Program-made: the position numbers and the translations under genes
Notes under the pieces: generated by a model
Told to the model about the DNA's origin: nothing
The model's database searches: none
The model's input: the letters and a program-made list of their open reading frames with translations, nothing else
Part shown: positions 25,824 to 35,626 of the stretch, piece after piece
How the letters are laid out: each line of letters starts with the position of its first letter
Numbering within the stretch: the stretch's first letter is position 1
NCBI GenBank assembly: GCA_945898095.1
Contig: CAMDHE010000008.1
Coordinates: 1-64,000, forward strand
Origin: Roseateles toxinivorans
Lineage (GTDB): Bacteria; Pseudomonadota; Gammaproteobacteria; Burkholderiales; Burkholderiaceae_C
Length of the DNA stretch: 64,000 nt
Direction of reading: 5' to 3'

Positions 25824-27995
25824 TCAAGCCGGCACCAGGAAAATCGTCGCCAAGGGCGGCAGGGTCAGCAGGATCGACTGTTCCTGCTGCTGCGCGGGCT
25901 GGTTCAAGGTCGGCAGATGAGCCTCGAGATTGCCGAGGTTGCTGCCACCGTAATGACTCGAATCGGTATTCAGGACTTCCTTCCAGGCTCCATGGCCCTG
26001 GGGCACGCCAAGCCGGTAAGCGAGCCGCGGCAGCGGCGTGAAATTGCTCACCACCAGCACGATGCCGCCCTGCTCATCGCGTCGCAGCCAGGCCATCACC
26101 GACTGCTCGGCGTCGCTGGCGTCGAGACAATCAAAACCGGCAGCCTCGCAGTCGAGCCGATGCAGCTCCGTCAATTCGCGGTAAATCCGGTTCAGGTCAG
26201 CAACCAGCCGCTGCACGCCGGCATGGCGCGGATCGTCGAGCAGCGCCCAGGGCAATGGTGCGTCGTGATTCCATTCCCCCGGCTGCGCAAATTCCTGCCC
26301 CATGAAGAGCAGCTTCTTGCCCGGATGGCCCCACATGAAGCCGTAATAGGCGCGCAAATTGGCGAATTGCTGCCAGTCATCGCCGGGCATCTTGGCCAGC
26401 ATCGAGCCCTTGCCATGGACGACCTCGTCATGCGAGATCGGCAGCACGAAGTTCTCGCTGAATGCATAAACCAGGCTGAAAGTGATCTTGTCGTGGTGCC
26501 AGCGCCGGTGCACCGGGTCTTCCTGGATATAGCGCAGGCTGTCGTTCATCCAGCCCATATTCCACTTGTAATGGAAGCCCAAGCCGCCGGCATGGACCGG
26601 CGCCGACACGCCAGGAAAACTGGTCGATTCCTCGGCCACCGTGATCGCGCCCGGCGTCTCGCTGCCGACCCGACTGTTCATCTGGCGCAGCAGGGCAATC
26701 GCCTCAAGGTTTTCACGCCCGCCTTCGAGATTCGGAATCCATTCGCCGGCAGCGCGCGAATAGTCGCGGTACAGCATCGAAGCCACTGCGTCGACGCGCA
26801 GCCCGTCGACGCCCCAGCGTTCGATCCAGTACAAGGCATTGCCGACCAGGAACTGGCGCACCTCATTGCGGCCGAAGTTGTAGATCAAGGTGTTCCAGTC
26901 GCGGTGGAAGCCCTCGCGCGGATCGGCATATTCATACAAAGGGCTGCCGTCGAATTGCGCCAGGCCATGGGCATCGGACGGGAAATGCGCGGGCACCCAG
27001 TCCAGCAACAGGCCCAGGCCATGGGCATGGCAGGCGGCTACAAAAACTGCAAAACCTTCGGGCTCGCCGAAGCGTGCCGTCGGCGCATAAAGCCCGAGCG
27101 TCTGGTAACCCCAGGAGCCGTCGAACGGATGCTCGCTGATCGGCATCAGCTGCAGATGGGTGAACCCCAAACCGGCGGCATAGGCCGGTAACTGCAAGGC
27201 CAATTCCTCCCAACTGGCAAAGCGTCCACCTTGGCCGAAGCGCCAGGATGCGGCATGCACTTCATAGATCGACAGCGGCGCCTGGCGGGCATTGGCCGCA
27301 GCACGCTCGGGCGGCAAAGCCCTCGCCGCAGGCAGCGCCGCGACGATGCTGGCCGTGTCGGGCCGCAACTGGGCCGCGCGTGCATAGGGGTCAGCTTTGA
27401 GCGGCAGCAGTTCGCCATTGGCCGCGATGATTTCAAACTTGTAGAGGTCGCCCAAGGCCGCATGGGGAACGAAAATTTCCCAGATGCCGGCGGCATGGTG
27501 CAAGCGCATGCCATGGCGCCTGCCGTCCCATTGATTGAAGCTGCCGACGACGCTGACCCGGCGCGCATTCGGCGCCCAGACGGCAAAACGCACGCCGTCG
27601 ACATGGTCCTGTGCCAGCGCATGGGCGCCGAGCAAGGTAAAAGGTCGCGGATGATCGCCAGCAGCCAGCAAAGCCAGGTCGGCATCGCCGAGTTGCGGCC
27701 CGAAGGCATAGGCGTCGGCATAAATGCCCTGGCTGCCGTCAGCCCAGGAAACGGCCAGGCGGTAATCGAAACGCTTGCGGCGGCGCGGCACCAGCGACTC
27801 GAACAAAGCGCCGCGAGGCTGCAGACTGACGAGCGTCCTGGAAGTCAGCGCATCGAGCAACTCGACCTTGCTGGCCCCCGGCAACAGCGCGCGCAGCCAG
27901 AGGCGACCTTGTCCATCGGCATGCAGGCCCAGCAAGGCAAACGGGTCGGCATGGCGCCCGGCCAGCAATTCGTCGATTTGGTCCTGCTCCAGCAT
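25824..27995 (-). CDS. glgB: 1,4-alpha-glucan branching enzyme
   Basis: A 723-residue GH13 transferase that makes alpha-1,6 branches in glycogen. It has an N-terminal GlgB domain (residues ~1-100), a CBM48 domain (GVRFAVWAPNARRVSVVGSFNQWDG), and the barrel with MPISEHPFDGSWGYQ, LDWVPAHFPSDAHGL, GLRVDAVASMLYRDYSR (nucleophile), TVAEESTSFPGVS (acid/base) and LPISHDEVVHGKGS. The start lies 3 bp after the glgP stop. Glycogen synthase (glgA) and ADP-glucose pyrophosphorylase (glgC) are absent from the window, so either they are elsewhere or the enzyme remodels imported maltodextrins. Confidence 0.96.
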   Translation of the reverse strand: MLEQDQIDELLAGRHADPFALLGLHADGQGRLWLRALLPGASKVELLDALTSRTLVSLQPRGALFESLVPRRRKRFDYRLAVSWADGSQGIYADAYAFGPQLGDADLALLAAGDHPRPFTLLGAHALAQDHVDGVRFAVWAPNARRVSVVGSFNQWDGRRHGMRLHHAAGIWEIFVPHAALGDLYKFEIIAANGELLPLKADPYARAAQLRPDTASIVAALPAARALPPERAAANARQAPLSIYEVHAASWRFGQGGRFASWEELALQLPAYAAGLGFTHLQLMPISEHPFDGSWGYQTLGLYAPTARFGEPEGFAVFVAACHAHGLGLLLDWVPAHFPSDAHGLAQFDGSPLYEYADPREGFHRDWNTLIYNFGRNEVRQFLVGNALYWIERWGVDGLRVDAVASMLYRDYSRAAGEWIPNLEGGRENLEAIALLRQMNSRVGSETPGAITVAEESTSFPGVSAPVHAGGLGFHYKWNMGWMNDSLRYIQEDPVHRRWHHDKITFSLVYAFSENFVLPISHDEVVHGKGSMLAKMPGDDWQQFANLRAYYGFMWGHPGKKLLFMGQEFAQPGEWNHDAPLPWALLDDPRHAGVQRLVADLNRIYRELTELHRLDCEAAGFDCLDASDAEQSVMAWLRRDEQGGIVLVVSNFTPLPRLAYRLGVPQGHGAWKEVLNTDSSHYGGSNLGNLEAHLPTLNQPAQQQEQSILLTLPPLATIFLVPA

Positions 27996-27998
27996 TGC

Positions 27999-30494
27999 TC
28001 AGCCCATGGTCTTGACCGACCAGACCCGGTCGATGTACTGCGCGATTGTGCGGTCGGAAGAAAACTCACCCATGCCCGCGATGTTCAAAATCGCTTTTGA
28101 CACCCAGACTGCGGGGGTATCGAACAGGGCATCGACGCGCTGCTGGGTCGCCACATAGTCGGCGAAATCGGCCATCAGCATATAGGAATCCCGGCTCAGC
28201 AGGCTGTCGGTCAGGGCGCGGTAGCGCTGGCTGTCGCCGGCCGAAAATTCGCCTTCAGCGATGGCCTGGATGACACGCTGCAACTGCGCGTTGCCCTGGA
28301 CATGGCGCCGCGGCTGGTAGCCGATCGACTTCATCCGCGCCACCGCAGCCGTCTTGAGGCCGAAAACAAACATATTCTCGACCCCCATCGACTCGGCCAT
28401 CTCGATATTGGCGCCGTCCCAGGTGCCGATGGTCAAGGCGCCGTTGAGCGCGAATTTCATATTGCCGGTGCCCGAAGCTTCGGTGCCAGCGGTCGAGATC
28501 TGTTCCGACAGATCGGCCGCCGGGATGATGATCTCGGCCAGACTGACGCCGTAATTGGGCAGGAAGACCAGCTTGAGCCGATCACCGACGCGGGGGTCGC
28601 TGTTGATCACGCGGCCGACATCATGCGCGAGCTGGATCACCGACTTGGCCGTGACATAGGCCGAAGCGGCCTTGCCGGCGATCACCACGGTGCGCGGCGT
28701 CCAGCAGGCATCAGGCTGATCGATGATCGCGTGATAGCGCGCCACCACATGCAGCAGGTTCAGCAATTGCCGTTTGTATTCATGGATGCGCTTGATCTGC
28801 ACGTCGAACAGGCTGTCCGGGTTGACCATCACGCCGAGTTCGCTGCGGATCAAGCCAGCCAGTCGCTGCTTGTTGGCGCGCTTGACCGCCAGCAACTGCC
28901 GGCCGAAGTCGACGTCATCGGCCAGCGGCGCCAGCCTTGAGAGCTGCGACAGATCCTGCCGCCATTGGCCACCGATACGCTGATCGATCAACGCCGAAAG
29001 CCCCGGGTTCGCCTGCTGCAGCCAGCGCCTGGGCGTCACGCCATTGGTGACATTGTGAAAACGGCCGGGGAAGATGCGCGCATAGTCGGCAAAAATCGTC
29101 TCCACCATCAACTGCGAATGCAGCGCCGCCACACCATTGACCTTGTGCGAAGCGATCACGGCCAAGGCGGCCATGCGCACGCGGCGCTCTCCGCCCTCAT
29201 CGATCAGTGAGACCCGGCTGACCAGCGCATCGTCGCCGGGGAACTGCAAGCGCACCTGGGTCAGGAAGCGATGGTTGATCTCGTAAATGATTTCCAGATG
29301 GCGCGGCAGCAAGGCCTCGAACATGCGCAGCGACCAGGTCTCCAAGGCCTCGGGCATCAAGGTATGGTTGGTGTAGGAGACGGCCTGATGGGTGATGCTC
29401 CAGGCCAGGTCCCAGTCGAGCCCATGCACGTCGAGCAGCAAGCGCATCAGCTCGGCCGGCGCCAAAGCCGGATGGGTATCGTTCAGGTGGATGGCATTGG
29501 CGAGTCCGAGACTGCGCAGCGACCCGGCTTCGCGCAAATGGCGCGCGATCAGGTCCTGCAAGGAGGCGCTGACCAGAAATGCCTCCTGCTTCAGGCGCAG
29601 TTCCCGCCCCTGCTCGGTGCTGTCGTCCGGATACAGCACCCAGTTCAGGCTGTCAGCGGCAAGGCGGTGACGCGCAGCGCCGGGGTAATCGCCTTCGCAA
29701 AAAGCCTTGAAATCGATCGGCGCTTCGGCGCTGGCATGCCATTGGCGCAGGGTCGAGACGCGCTGACTGTGATGCGCTGGCACGACGAAGTCAAAAGCCT
29801 GGGCCTGGATGCGCTCGGCCGGCAGCCAGCAGCGCCCGCCATCGACGCCGCCGGCCTCGACCCGGCCGCCAAAGCCGATGCTGTAGCGCAGATCGGGACG
29901 CGCAATCTCCCAGGGCTGGCCCAGATTCATCCAGTCGTCGGGGGCCTCGACCTGGCGCCCTTGCTGGATGCCCTGGGCAAACATGCCGTATTGATAGCGC
30001 AAGCCGTAGCCGAACGATGGCATACCCATCTCGGCAAATGAATCGAGAAAACAGGCGGCCAGACGACCCAGACCGCCATTGCCCAGCGCTGCATCAGCTT
30101 CGCGCTCGAGCGTATCGCCGAGTTGCAAGCCGGAAGCAGCCAGGCAGCGGCTCAGGCAATCGGTCAGCCCCATGGCCGCCAGGGCGTTGGACAGGGCCCG
30201 GCCCATCAGGAATTCCATCGACAGGTAATGGACCCGCTTGGTCACGGCAGCAGCGCCGCGAACCGCATCTTGCGCCTGGGTCAGCGCCCAACGGTCGGCC
30301 AGCAGCTGGCGGCAGGATGAGGCTGCAGCGCGCATCGCCAGTTGCGGCGTCGCGGCCGCGCCGCAGTTGGCCAGCTCGCGCTCGAACGCCGCGATGAATG
30401 CTGCCTGGGTCTTGTCCAAAGCCTCAGCGCTGATTGGTTCAATAGCCGCAGGATTGGCAGCCATTGCCGGGCGCTCATTCAACAAGTCATTCAT
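27999..30494 (-). CDS. glgP: Glycogen/maltodextrin phosphorylase (GT35)
   Basis: An 831-residue PLP-dependent phosphorylase that releases glucose-1-phosphate from alpha-1,4-glucans. Family signatures are VHYLSMEFLMGRAL, ALGNGGLGRLAACFLDS, HLNDTHPALA, the RIHEYKRQLLN block, and the PLP-binding segment EASGTGNMKFALNGALTIGTWDGANIEM, with the Lys in GNMKFALNG. The ATG at 30494 has GGGGA upstream. It is the first gene of the four-gene operon and is divergent from malK across a 307-bp control region with two HexR-like operators. Sequence does not separate glycogen from maltodextrin preference. Confidence 0.95.
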   Translation of the reverse strand: MNDLLNERPAMAANPAAIEPISAEALDKTQAAFIAAFERELANCGAAATPQLAMRAAASSCRQLLADRWALTQAQDAVRGAAAVTKRVHYLSMEFLMGRALSNALAAMGLTDCLSRCLAASGLQLGDTLEREADAALGNGGLGRLAACFLDSFAEMGMPSFGYGLRYQYGMFAQGIQQGRQVEAPDDWMNLGQPWEIARPDLRYSIGFGGRVEAGGVDGGRCWLPAERIQAQAFDFVVPAHHSQRVSTLRQWHASAEAPIDFKAFCEGDYPGAARHRLAADSLNWVLYPDDSTEQGRELRLKQEAFLVSASLQDLIARHLREAGSLRSLGLANAIHLNDTHPALAPAELMRLLLDVHGLDWDLAWSITHQAVSYTNHTLMPEALETWSLRMFEALLPRHLEIIYEINHRFLTQVRLQFPGDDALVSRVSLIDEGGERRVRMAALAVIASHKVNGVAALHSQLMVETIFADYARIFPGRFHNVTNGVTPRRWLQQANPGLSALIDQRIGGQWRQDLSQLSRLAPLADDVDFGRQLLAVKRANKQRLAGLIRSELGVMVNPDSLFDVQIKRIHEYKRQLLNLLHVVARYHAIIDQPDACWTPRTVVIAGKAASAYVTAKSVIQLAHDVGRVINSDPRVGDRLKLVFLPNYGVSLAEIIIPAADLSEQISTAGTEASGTGNMKFALNGALTIGTWDGANIEMAESMGVENMFVFGLKTAAVARMKSIGYQPRRHVQGNAQLQRVIQAIAEGEFSAGDSQRYRALTDSLLSRDSYMLMADFADYVATQQRVDALFDTPAVWVSKAILNIAGMGEFSSDRTIAQYIDRVWSVKTMG

Positions 30495-30577
30495 CGGTGC
30501 AATCCCCAGTTCGCAGGAACATCCAAGCTGCCCCGAGGACAGCGCTGGCCGAAGTATCGCCCAGAACCTCAGATGTT

Positions 30578-30592
30578 CGTAGTTAAACTACA
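30578..30592. promoter_or_regulatory. HexR-like operator on the glgP side
   Basis: CGTAGTTAAACTACA is a near-perfect palindrome of the TGTARTNNNNYTACA type, 83 bp before the glgP start. Confidence 0.65.
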
Positions 30593-30664
30593 TGATTAAA
30601 ATAATAAAAATATTTTATCCATAGAGAAACCAGGCAAAAAACTTGTTTACCCCCGGGTCTATGC

Positions 30665-30679
30665 TGTTGTTCAACTACA
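30665..30679. promoter_or_regulatory. HexR-like operator overlapping the malK promoter
   Basis: TGTTGTTCAACTACA fits the pattern with one changed base in the left half. It covers the candidate -35 box at 30667-30672. Confidence 0.6.
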
Positions 30680-30695
30680 TTTTGACCTGTATATT
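30667..30695 (+). promoter_or_regulatory. Candidate sigma70 promoter of malKEFG
   Basis: TTGTTC (30667-30672) and TATATT (30690-30695) are 17 bp apart. The operator covers the -35 box, so a bound regulator would block RNA polymerase. Confidence 0.5.
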
Positions 30696-30801
30696 GCTTC
30701 GAATCAGGGGCCAGGCCGGCTTGGCCGCGCGTCGCTGCTGCGAGCCGGTTGATCGAATATTCTGTTCAAGCAAGTCCGTTCAAGCGGCATGGAGGTGACA
30801 A

Positions 30802-31908
30802 GTGGCGGATGTACAACTGACCGGCGTGTGCAAGGCCTTTGGCGAAGTGAAGATTCTGCACGACATCAATCTGCAGATCCGCGACGGCGAGTTCATCGTT
30901 TTTGTCGGCCCCTCCGGTTGTGGCAAATCGACCCTGTTGCGCAGCATCGCCGGGCTCGAGGAAATCACCAGCGGCGAGTTACGCATCGCCGGGCGCCTGG
31001 TCAACGAAGTACCGCCGGCCGAGCGCGGCATCGCCATGGTGTTCCAGTCCTATGCGCTGTACCCGCATATGAATCTGTACGACAACATGGCTTTCGGGCT
31101 GAAGCTGGCCAAAGTGCCGAAGCAGGAAATCGACGCCGCCGTCACCCACGCAGCGAAGATCCTGCATATCGAGCATCTGCTCTTGCGCAAGCCCAAGGAC
31201 CTGTCGGGCGGCCAGCGCCAGCGCGTGGCGATCGGCCGCGCGATCGTTCGCAAGCCCGAGGTCTTCCTGTTCGACGAGCCGCTGTCCAACCTTGATGCCG
31301 CCTTGCGCGTGCGCATGCGCTATGAATTCGCCAAGCTGCATGAAGACCTGCAGACGACGATGGTCTATGTCACCCATGACCAGGTCGAAGCGATGACGCT
31401 GGCTGACCGCATCGTCGTGCTCTCGGCCGGCAGGATCGAACAGGTCGGCACACCGCTGGAACTGTATGAACATCCGGTCAACCAGTTCGTCGCCGGCTTC
31501 ATCGGCTCACCTAAGATGAATTTCATCGCTTGCGAGTTGGTCGAAGCGTCAGCCCAGGCGGCCATCGTGAAGCTGGGCAATGGCGACTTGATCCGCTGCG
31601 CCGTCAATGCTTCAAACGCGCAGGCCGGTGCAAGCCTCGTGCTGGGGATGCGCCCCGAACATTTCGTCGTCAACGGGGCAGACAACCTGATCGATTGCGG
31701 CGTCACTTTCGTCGAATCGCTCGGCAGCACCACCCACGCTTATTGCGCCTTCCCCGGCCTTGAAGATGGTCTGACCTGCCAGTTCGACGGCCGCACCAAG
31801 ATCCGCGCCGGTGATCGGCTCAGCTTGAGCTTGCCGACTGAAGCCTGCTACTTGTTCGATCAACAAGGGCTGGCCTTCCAACGCCTGGCCGCCGAGGCTG
31901 GCGCGTGA
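30802..31908 (+). CDS. malK: Maltose/maltodextrin ABC transporter ATP-binding protein
   Basis: A 368-residue ATPase that energises the MalFG importer. Walker A is GPSGCGKS (residues 36-43), the signature is [14 protein letters not shown], Walker B is [13 protein letters not shown], and the switch His is in [14 protein letters not shown]. After residue ~235 a TOBE/MalK-type regulatory domain follows ([18 protein letters not shown]). The start is GTG at 30802 with GGAGGTGA upstream. malE overlaps its stop by 4 bp. The C-terminal domain of MalK proteins can receive EIIA or MalT signals in enterics; no such partner is visible here. Confidence 0.93.
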   Translation: MADVQLTGVCKAFGEVKILHDINLQIRDGEFIVFVGPSGCGKSTLLRSIAGLEEITSGELRIAGRLVNEVPPAERGIAMVFQSYALYPHMNLYDNMAFGLKLAKVPKQEIDAAVTHAAKILHIEHLLLRKPKDLSGGQRQRVAIGRAIVRKPEVFLFDEPLSNLDAALRVRMRYEFAKLHEDLQTTMVYVTHDQVEAMTLADRIVVLSAGRIEQVGTPLELYEHPVNQFVAGFIGSPKMNFIACELVEASAQAAIVKLGNGDLIRCAVNASNAQAGASLVLGMRPEHFVVNGADNLIDCGVTFVESLGSTTHAYCAFPGLEDGLTCQFDGRTKIRAGDRLSLSLPTEACYLFDQQGLAFQRLAAEAGA

Positions 31909-33080
31909 GGAAAATCGCCGCAATCTTGCTGCCGCTGCTGCTGGCGCCGCAGGTTCAGGCCGAAAGCCCCAAGCTGCTGGTCTGGATCAATGGCGACAAG
32001 GCTTACAACGGCCTGCAAAAAGTCGGCAATGAATTCGAAAAAATCTCGGGCGTCAAGGTCATCGTCGAGCATCCGGTCGACGCGACCGACAAGTTCCAGC
32101 AGGCGGTCGGCGCCGGCAAAGGCCCCGACATCTTTTGCTGGCCGCATGACCGGGTCGGCGAATGGGCCAAGTCCGGCCTGCTGACGCCGCTGAGCCCGGG
32201 CAAAAAACTCATGGCTGAAATCGAAGACAGCGCCTGGAAGGCCTTCGGCTACAAAGGTCGGGTCTGGGGTTACCCGATTGCGATCGAAACCACCGGCCTG
32301 ATCTACAACCGCGCCCTGGTGAAAACGCCACCGGCGACTTTTGACGAAGTCATCACGCTCGACAAGCGTTTGAGCGCCGCCGGCAAGCATGCAATTCTGT
32401 GGGACTACAACAAGAGCTTTTTCAGCTGGTCGCTGCTGGCCGGCGCTGGCGGACAGATCTTTGCCCGCGATGCGCAGGGCGAGTACGACGCGACTGCGGT
32501 CGGCGTCAACAATGCCGGCGCCTTGGTAGGCGCTTCAATGATTGCGCGCTTGCTGCGTGACGGCCATATGCCCAAGGGCGCACGCTATGCCGAGATGGAG
32601 GGCGCTTTTGCCAAAGGCGATGTGGCGATGATGATCTCGGGGCCCTGGGCCTGGGACAACGCCAGGAAAGCCGGCATCGATTTCGGCGTGGCGCCGATTC
32701 CCGATGTGATCGCCGGACGGCCTTCGCAGCCCTTTGTCGGTGTGCTCGGCTGCATGATCGCCGCTCCGAGCAAGGTCAAGGACATCGCGCGCGAATTCAT
32801 TGAAAACCATCTGCTGCGGCCGCAAGCATTGAAGGTACTCGACGCCGATGTGGCGATTGGCGTGCCGGCCAACAAGGCTTTTTATGCCGAATTGGCAGTC
32901 AACCCCTTGATCCGCGCCAGCATGGAAAATGCGCGCCGCGGCGAGCCGATTCCCAATATCCCCGAAGTCGGCCGGTTCTGGACCGCCATGGACGCAGCCC
33001 TGGAAGCCATCACCAATGGTCTGCAATCGCCCAAGGACGCGCTAAACGGCGCGGCCGCCCGCATGCTGCTCAAGCCATGA
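31905..33080 (+). CDS. malE: Maltose/maltodextrin-binding periplasmic protein
   Basis: A 391-residue solute-binding protein for maltose and maltodextrins. A short signal peptide ([18 protein letters not shown]) precedes the mature [18 protein letters not shown], a typical MalE opening. Other MalE-like segments are [29 protein letters not shown]-like [36 protein letters not shown] and [12 protein letters not shown]-like [11 protein letters not shown]. The GTG at 31905 overlaps the malK stop (GTGA), and the stop overlaps malF (ATGA), so the operon is tightly coupled. Confidence 0.93.
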   Translation: MRKIAAILLPLLLAPQVQAESPKLLVWINGDKAYNGLQKVGNEFEKISGVKVIVEHPVDATDKFQQAVGAGKGPDIFCWPHDRVGEWAKSGLLTPLSPGKKLMAEIEDSAWKAFGYKGRVWGYPIAIETTGLIYNRALVKTPPATFDEVITLDKRLSAAGKHAILWDYNKSFFSWSLLAGAGGQIFARDAQGEYDATAVGVNNAGALVGASMIARLLRDGHMPKGARYAEMEGAFAKGDVAMMISGPWAWDNARKAGIDFGVAPIPDVIAGRPSQPFVGVLGCMIAAPSKVKDIAREFIENHLLRPQALKVLDADVAIGVPANKAFYAELAVNPLIRASMENARRGEPIPNIPEVGRFWTAMDAALEAITNGLQSPKDALNGAAARMLLKP

Positions 33081-34645
33081 ACAATCCTGTCGCCAACTAC
33101 AGCCGCATGCCGGCCACGCTGCCCGAGCGCATCGTGCAATGGCTGCGCTGGCCGCTCACCGCTCTGGCCATGCTGGCAGCGCTCTACCTGAGCTTCATGA
33201 TCAATGCAGCGGGCCAACAGGTCTGGGCTGTCGGTGCGCTGGCGCTGTTTTCTGCCGGCTTTTACATCTACCTCAGCCAAACCGGGTTTGCCTACCGCTA
33301 TTTGTTCCCCGGCATCGCCGGGATGCTGTTGTTCATCGCCTTTCCGCTCATCTACACCGCCCAGATCGGCTTCACCAACTACTCGTCAGCCCATCTGCTG
33401 AGCCAGCAGCGGGTGCGCAGCTACCTGCTCGACCAGCATCAAGCGGTGCAGGCGCAGGTCCAGCCCTTCAGCCTGCATGCCGAGGGTCAACGCTTTCGCT
33501 TGCTGCTGAGCGACCCCGAGACAGCCAGACCGGCCTGGGTCTCGCCGCCGCTGGACCTGAACAAGCCAGGCAGCGCGAGCCGGGTCGAGATGCAGGCAGC
33601 CAGCGCTTCGCTGCAGCCGCCGCTGGCGCTGCGCGACTTGATTGCGCATCGCGATGCCTTGATGCAGCTGACCTTGCTGCTGCCGGCCAGTACCGGTCTG
33701 GATGAATTGCATTACCTCGGTCTGCGCGAATTCGGCCCGGTCAAAAGGGAATGGCAGGCGCTTGACGATGGCGGCTTGAAGCGACTGTCCGACGGCCAGG
33801 TCTTCCAGCCGAGCTTGCGCAGCGGCTATTTCGAAAGCGGCAGCGGCGAGATCCAGCAACCGGGCTTCAAGGTCACCGTCGGCTGGCAGAACTACACCCG
33901 CATGTTGCTCGACGCCGATTTCCGCGGCCCCTTCGTGGCGATCTTCATCTGGACGGTGCTGTTCTCGCTGTTGACCGTGTTCTGCGCCACCGCGATCGGC
34001 ATGCTGCTGGCCGTGTTGCTGAACTGGGAGGATCTACGCTTCCGCGGCGTTTATCGCACCTTGCTGTTCCTGCCTTACGCGGTGCCGGGCTTCATCTCGA
34101 TCCTGGTCTTCAAAGGCCTGTTCAACCAGAATTTCGGCGAAATCAACGCGATCCTCGACGCGCTCTTCGGCGTCAAACCGGCCTGGTTTGCCGACCCGCT
34201 GCTGGCCAAGCTGATGCTGGTGATCGTCAATGTCTGGCTCGGCTATCCCTACATCATGATCCTCTGCGCCGGTCTGCTGAAGGCGATTCCAGCTGACCTG
34301 TATGAAGCTTCGGCGGTCGCGGGCGCTGGCCCGCTGACGAACTTTTTCAAGATCACCCTACCCCTGGTGATCAAGCCACTGGCGCCGCTGCTGGTCAGCG
34401 CATTTGCCTTCAATTTCAACAACTTCGTGCTGATCGCGCTGCTGACCGACGGCCGCCCCGACTTCCTCTCGACCAAGATCCCGGCCGGGCAGACCGACAT
34501 TCTGGTGTCTTACACCTACCGCATCGCGTTCAAGGATTCGGGCTCTGACTTCGGCCTGGCCGCAGCGATTTCGACGCTGATCTTCATCCTGGTCGCGGCG
34601 CTGTCGCTGATCAACCTGCGCCTGATGCGCAAAGCACAAAGCTGA
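33077..34645 (+). CDS. malF: Maltose ABC transporter permease MalF
   Basis: A 522-residue inner-membrane permease. Three hydrophobic segments lie near the N-terminus (LRWPLTALAMLAALYLSFMI, VWAVGALALFSAGFYIYL, FPGIAGMLLFIAFPLIYTA). They are followed by a large periplasmic P2-like domain (~residues 105-275), as in enteric MalF, and then the transport domain with the EAA loop near YEASAVAGAGPLTNFFKITLPL. It ends with LINLRLMRKAQS. The size matches E. coli MalF (514 residues). It overlaps malE by 4 bp, and malG follows 9 bp later. Confidence 0.93.
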   Translation: MNNPVANYSRMPATLPERIVQWLRWPLTALAMLAALYLSFMINAAGQQVWAVGALALFSAGFYIYLSQTGFAYRYLFPGIAGMLLFIAFPLIYTAQIGFTNYSSAHLLSQQRVRSYLLDQHQAVQAQVQPFSLHAEGQRFRLLLSDPETARPAWVSPPLDLNKPGSASRVEMQAASASLQPPLALRDLIAHRDALMQLTLLLPASTGLDELHYLGLREFGPVKREWQALDDGGLKRLSDGQVFQPSLRSGYFESGSGEIQQPGFKVTVGWQNYTRMLLDADFRGPFVAIFIWTVLFSLLTVFCATAIGMLLAVLLNWEDLRFRGVYRTLLFLPYAVPGFISILVFKGLFNQNFGEINAILDALFGVKPAWFADPLLAKLMLVIVNVWLGYPYIMILCAGLLKAIPADLYEASAVAGAGPLTNFFKITLPLVIKPLAPLLVSAFAFNFNNFVLIALLTDGRPDFLSTKIPAGQTDILVSYTYRIAFKDSGSDFGLAAAISTLIFILVAALSLINLRLMRKAQS

Positions 34646-34654
34646 GGAGCTTCA

Positions 34655-35545
34655 ATGGCAATCGTGCGAGGCCGGCAAGCGCGCTGGCGAGTTTTCGCGG
34701 CCCATGGCTTGCTCTGGGTATTTCTGGCGCTGACGCTGTTCCCGCTGCTGGCGATCGTCTCGATCTCGCTGCGGCCGGGCAACTTCGCCACCGGCAACAT
34801 CATTCCGACCGAGCTCAGCCTCGAGCATTGGAAGCTGGCTCTGGGTATCGCCTACCAGGGTGCTGACGGCGGCTGGGTGCAACCGCCCTTTCCGGTGCTG
34901 ACCTGGCTGTGGAACTCGATCAAGGTGGCGGGCATTTCGGCCCTGCTGATCGTGTTCATTTCGACCACTTCGGCCTATGCTTTCGCGCGCCTGAAGTTCC
35001 GCTTCCAGATGCCGATCCTGAACTCGATGCTGCTGCTGCAGATGTTCCCGCCGGTGCTGGCGCTGGTGGCGATCTACGCGATCTTCGAAACCATCGGCAG
35101 CTTCGTGCCGGCGCTGGGCATCGAAACCCATGCCGGTGTCGTACTGGCCTATCTGGGCGGCGTGGCCACCCATATCTGGACCATCAAGGGTTATTTTGAA
35201 ACCATCCCGGTCGAGATCGAGGAATGCGCGAAGGTCGATGGTGCAAGCCATTGGCAGGCCTTCTTCATGGTGTTGCTACCGATGGCGCTGCCGATCCTGA
35301 TGGTGGTGTTCGTGCTCGCCTTTATCGGCTGCATCATCGAATACCCGGTCGCCTCGGTGCTGCTGCGCGAAGAAAGCAATCTGACGCTGGCGGTGGGTTC
35401 CAAATATTTCCTGCATGACCAGCGTTTCCTGTGGGGCGACTTTGCCGCCGCCGCCGTACTCTCGGGCCTGCCGATCACCCTGGTCTTCCTGCTCGCCCAG
35501 CGCTGGATCGTCAGCGGCCTCACGGCTGGTGGGGTCAAAGGCTAA
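34655..35545 (+). CDS. malG: Maltose ABC transporter permease MalG
   Basis: A 296-residue inner-membrane permease, the partner of MalF. It has six hydrophobic segments. The MalG features are [42 protein letters not shown] and the EAA loop [29 protein letters not shown], which docks on MalK. The C-terminus [15 protein letters not shown] is the MalG-specific tail that reaches the substrate-binding cavity of MalF in the E. coli structure. The start is ATG at 34655 after GGAGC. A 12-bp inverted repeat follows before the next gene. Confidence 0.94.
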   Translation: MAIVRGRQARWRVFAAHGLLWVFLALTLFPLLAIVSISLRPGNFATGNIIPTELSLEHWKLALGIAYQGADGGWVQPPFPVLTWLWNSIKVAGISALLIVFISTTSAYAFARLKFRFQMPILNSMLLLQMFPPVLALVAIYAIFETIGSFVPALGIETHAGVVLAYLGGVATHIWTIKGYFETIPVEIEECAKVDGASHWQAFFMVLLPMALPILMVVFVLAFIGCIIEYPVASVLLREESNLTLAVGSKYFLHDQRFLWGDFAAAAVLSGLPITLVFLLAQRWIVSGLTAGGVKG

Positions 35546-35568
35546 GCCTGGTTTCCCATACAAGCCGC

Positions 35569-35604
35569 AGGCCGGAATGCGGGGCCAACGCTGCATTCCG
35601 GCCT
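35569..35604. repeat. Perfect 12-bp inverted repeat between malG and the neopullulanase gene
   Basis: AGGCCGGAATGC (35569-35580) and GCATTCCGGCCT (35593-35604) are exact complements around a 12-base loop. No T-tract follows, so it is more like a REP-type or mRNA-stabilising hairpin than a terminator. It shares the GGCC/GAATGCGGGG core with the array at 561-1010. Confidence 0.7.
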
Positions 35605-35626
35605 ACTCTCGCTCCTTCAATCGATC

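Larger units (their letters stand above)
30495..30801. promoter_or_regulatory. Divergent control region between glgP and malK
   Basis: This 307-bp gene-free stretch has an A+T-rich core (about 30585-30700) unlike the surrounding coding DNA. It holds two HexR-like operators (30578-30592 and 30665-30679) and a candidate malK promoter. Confidence 0.75.
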
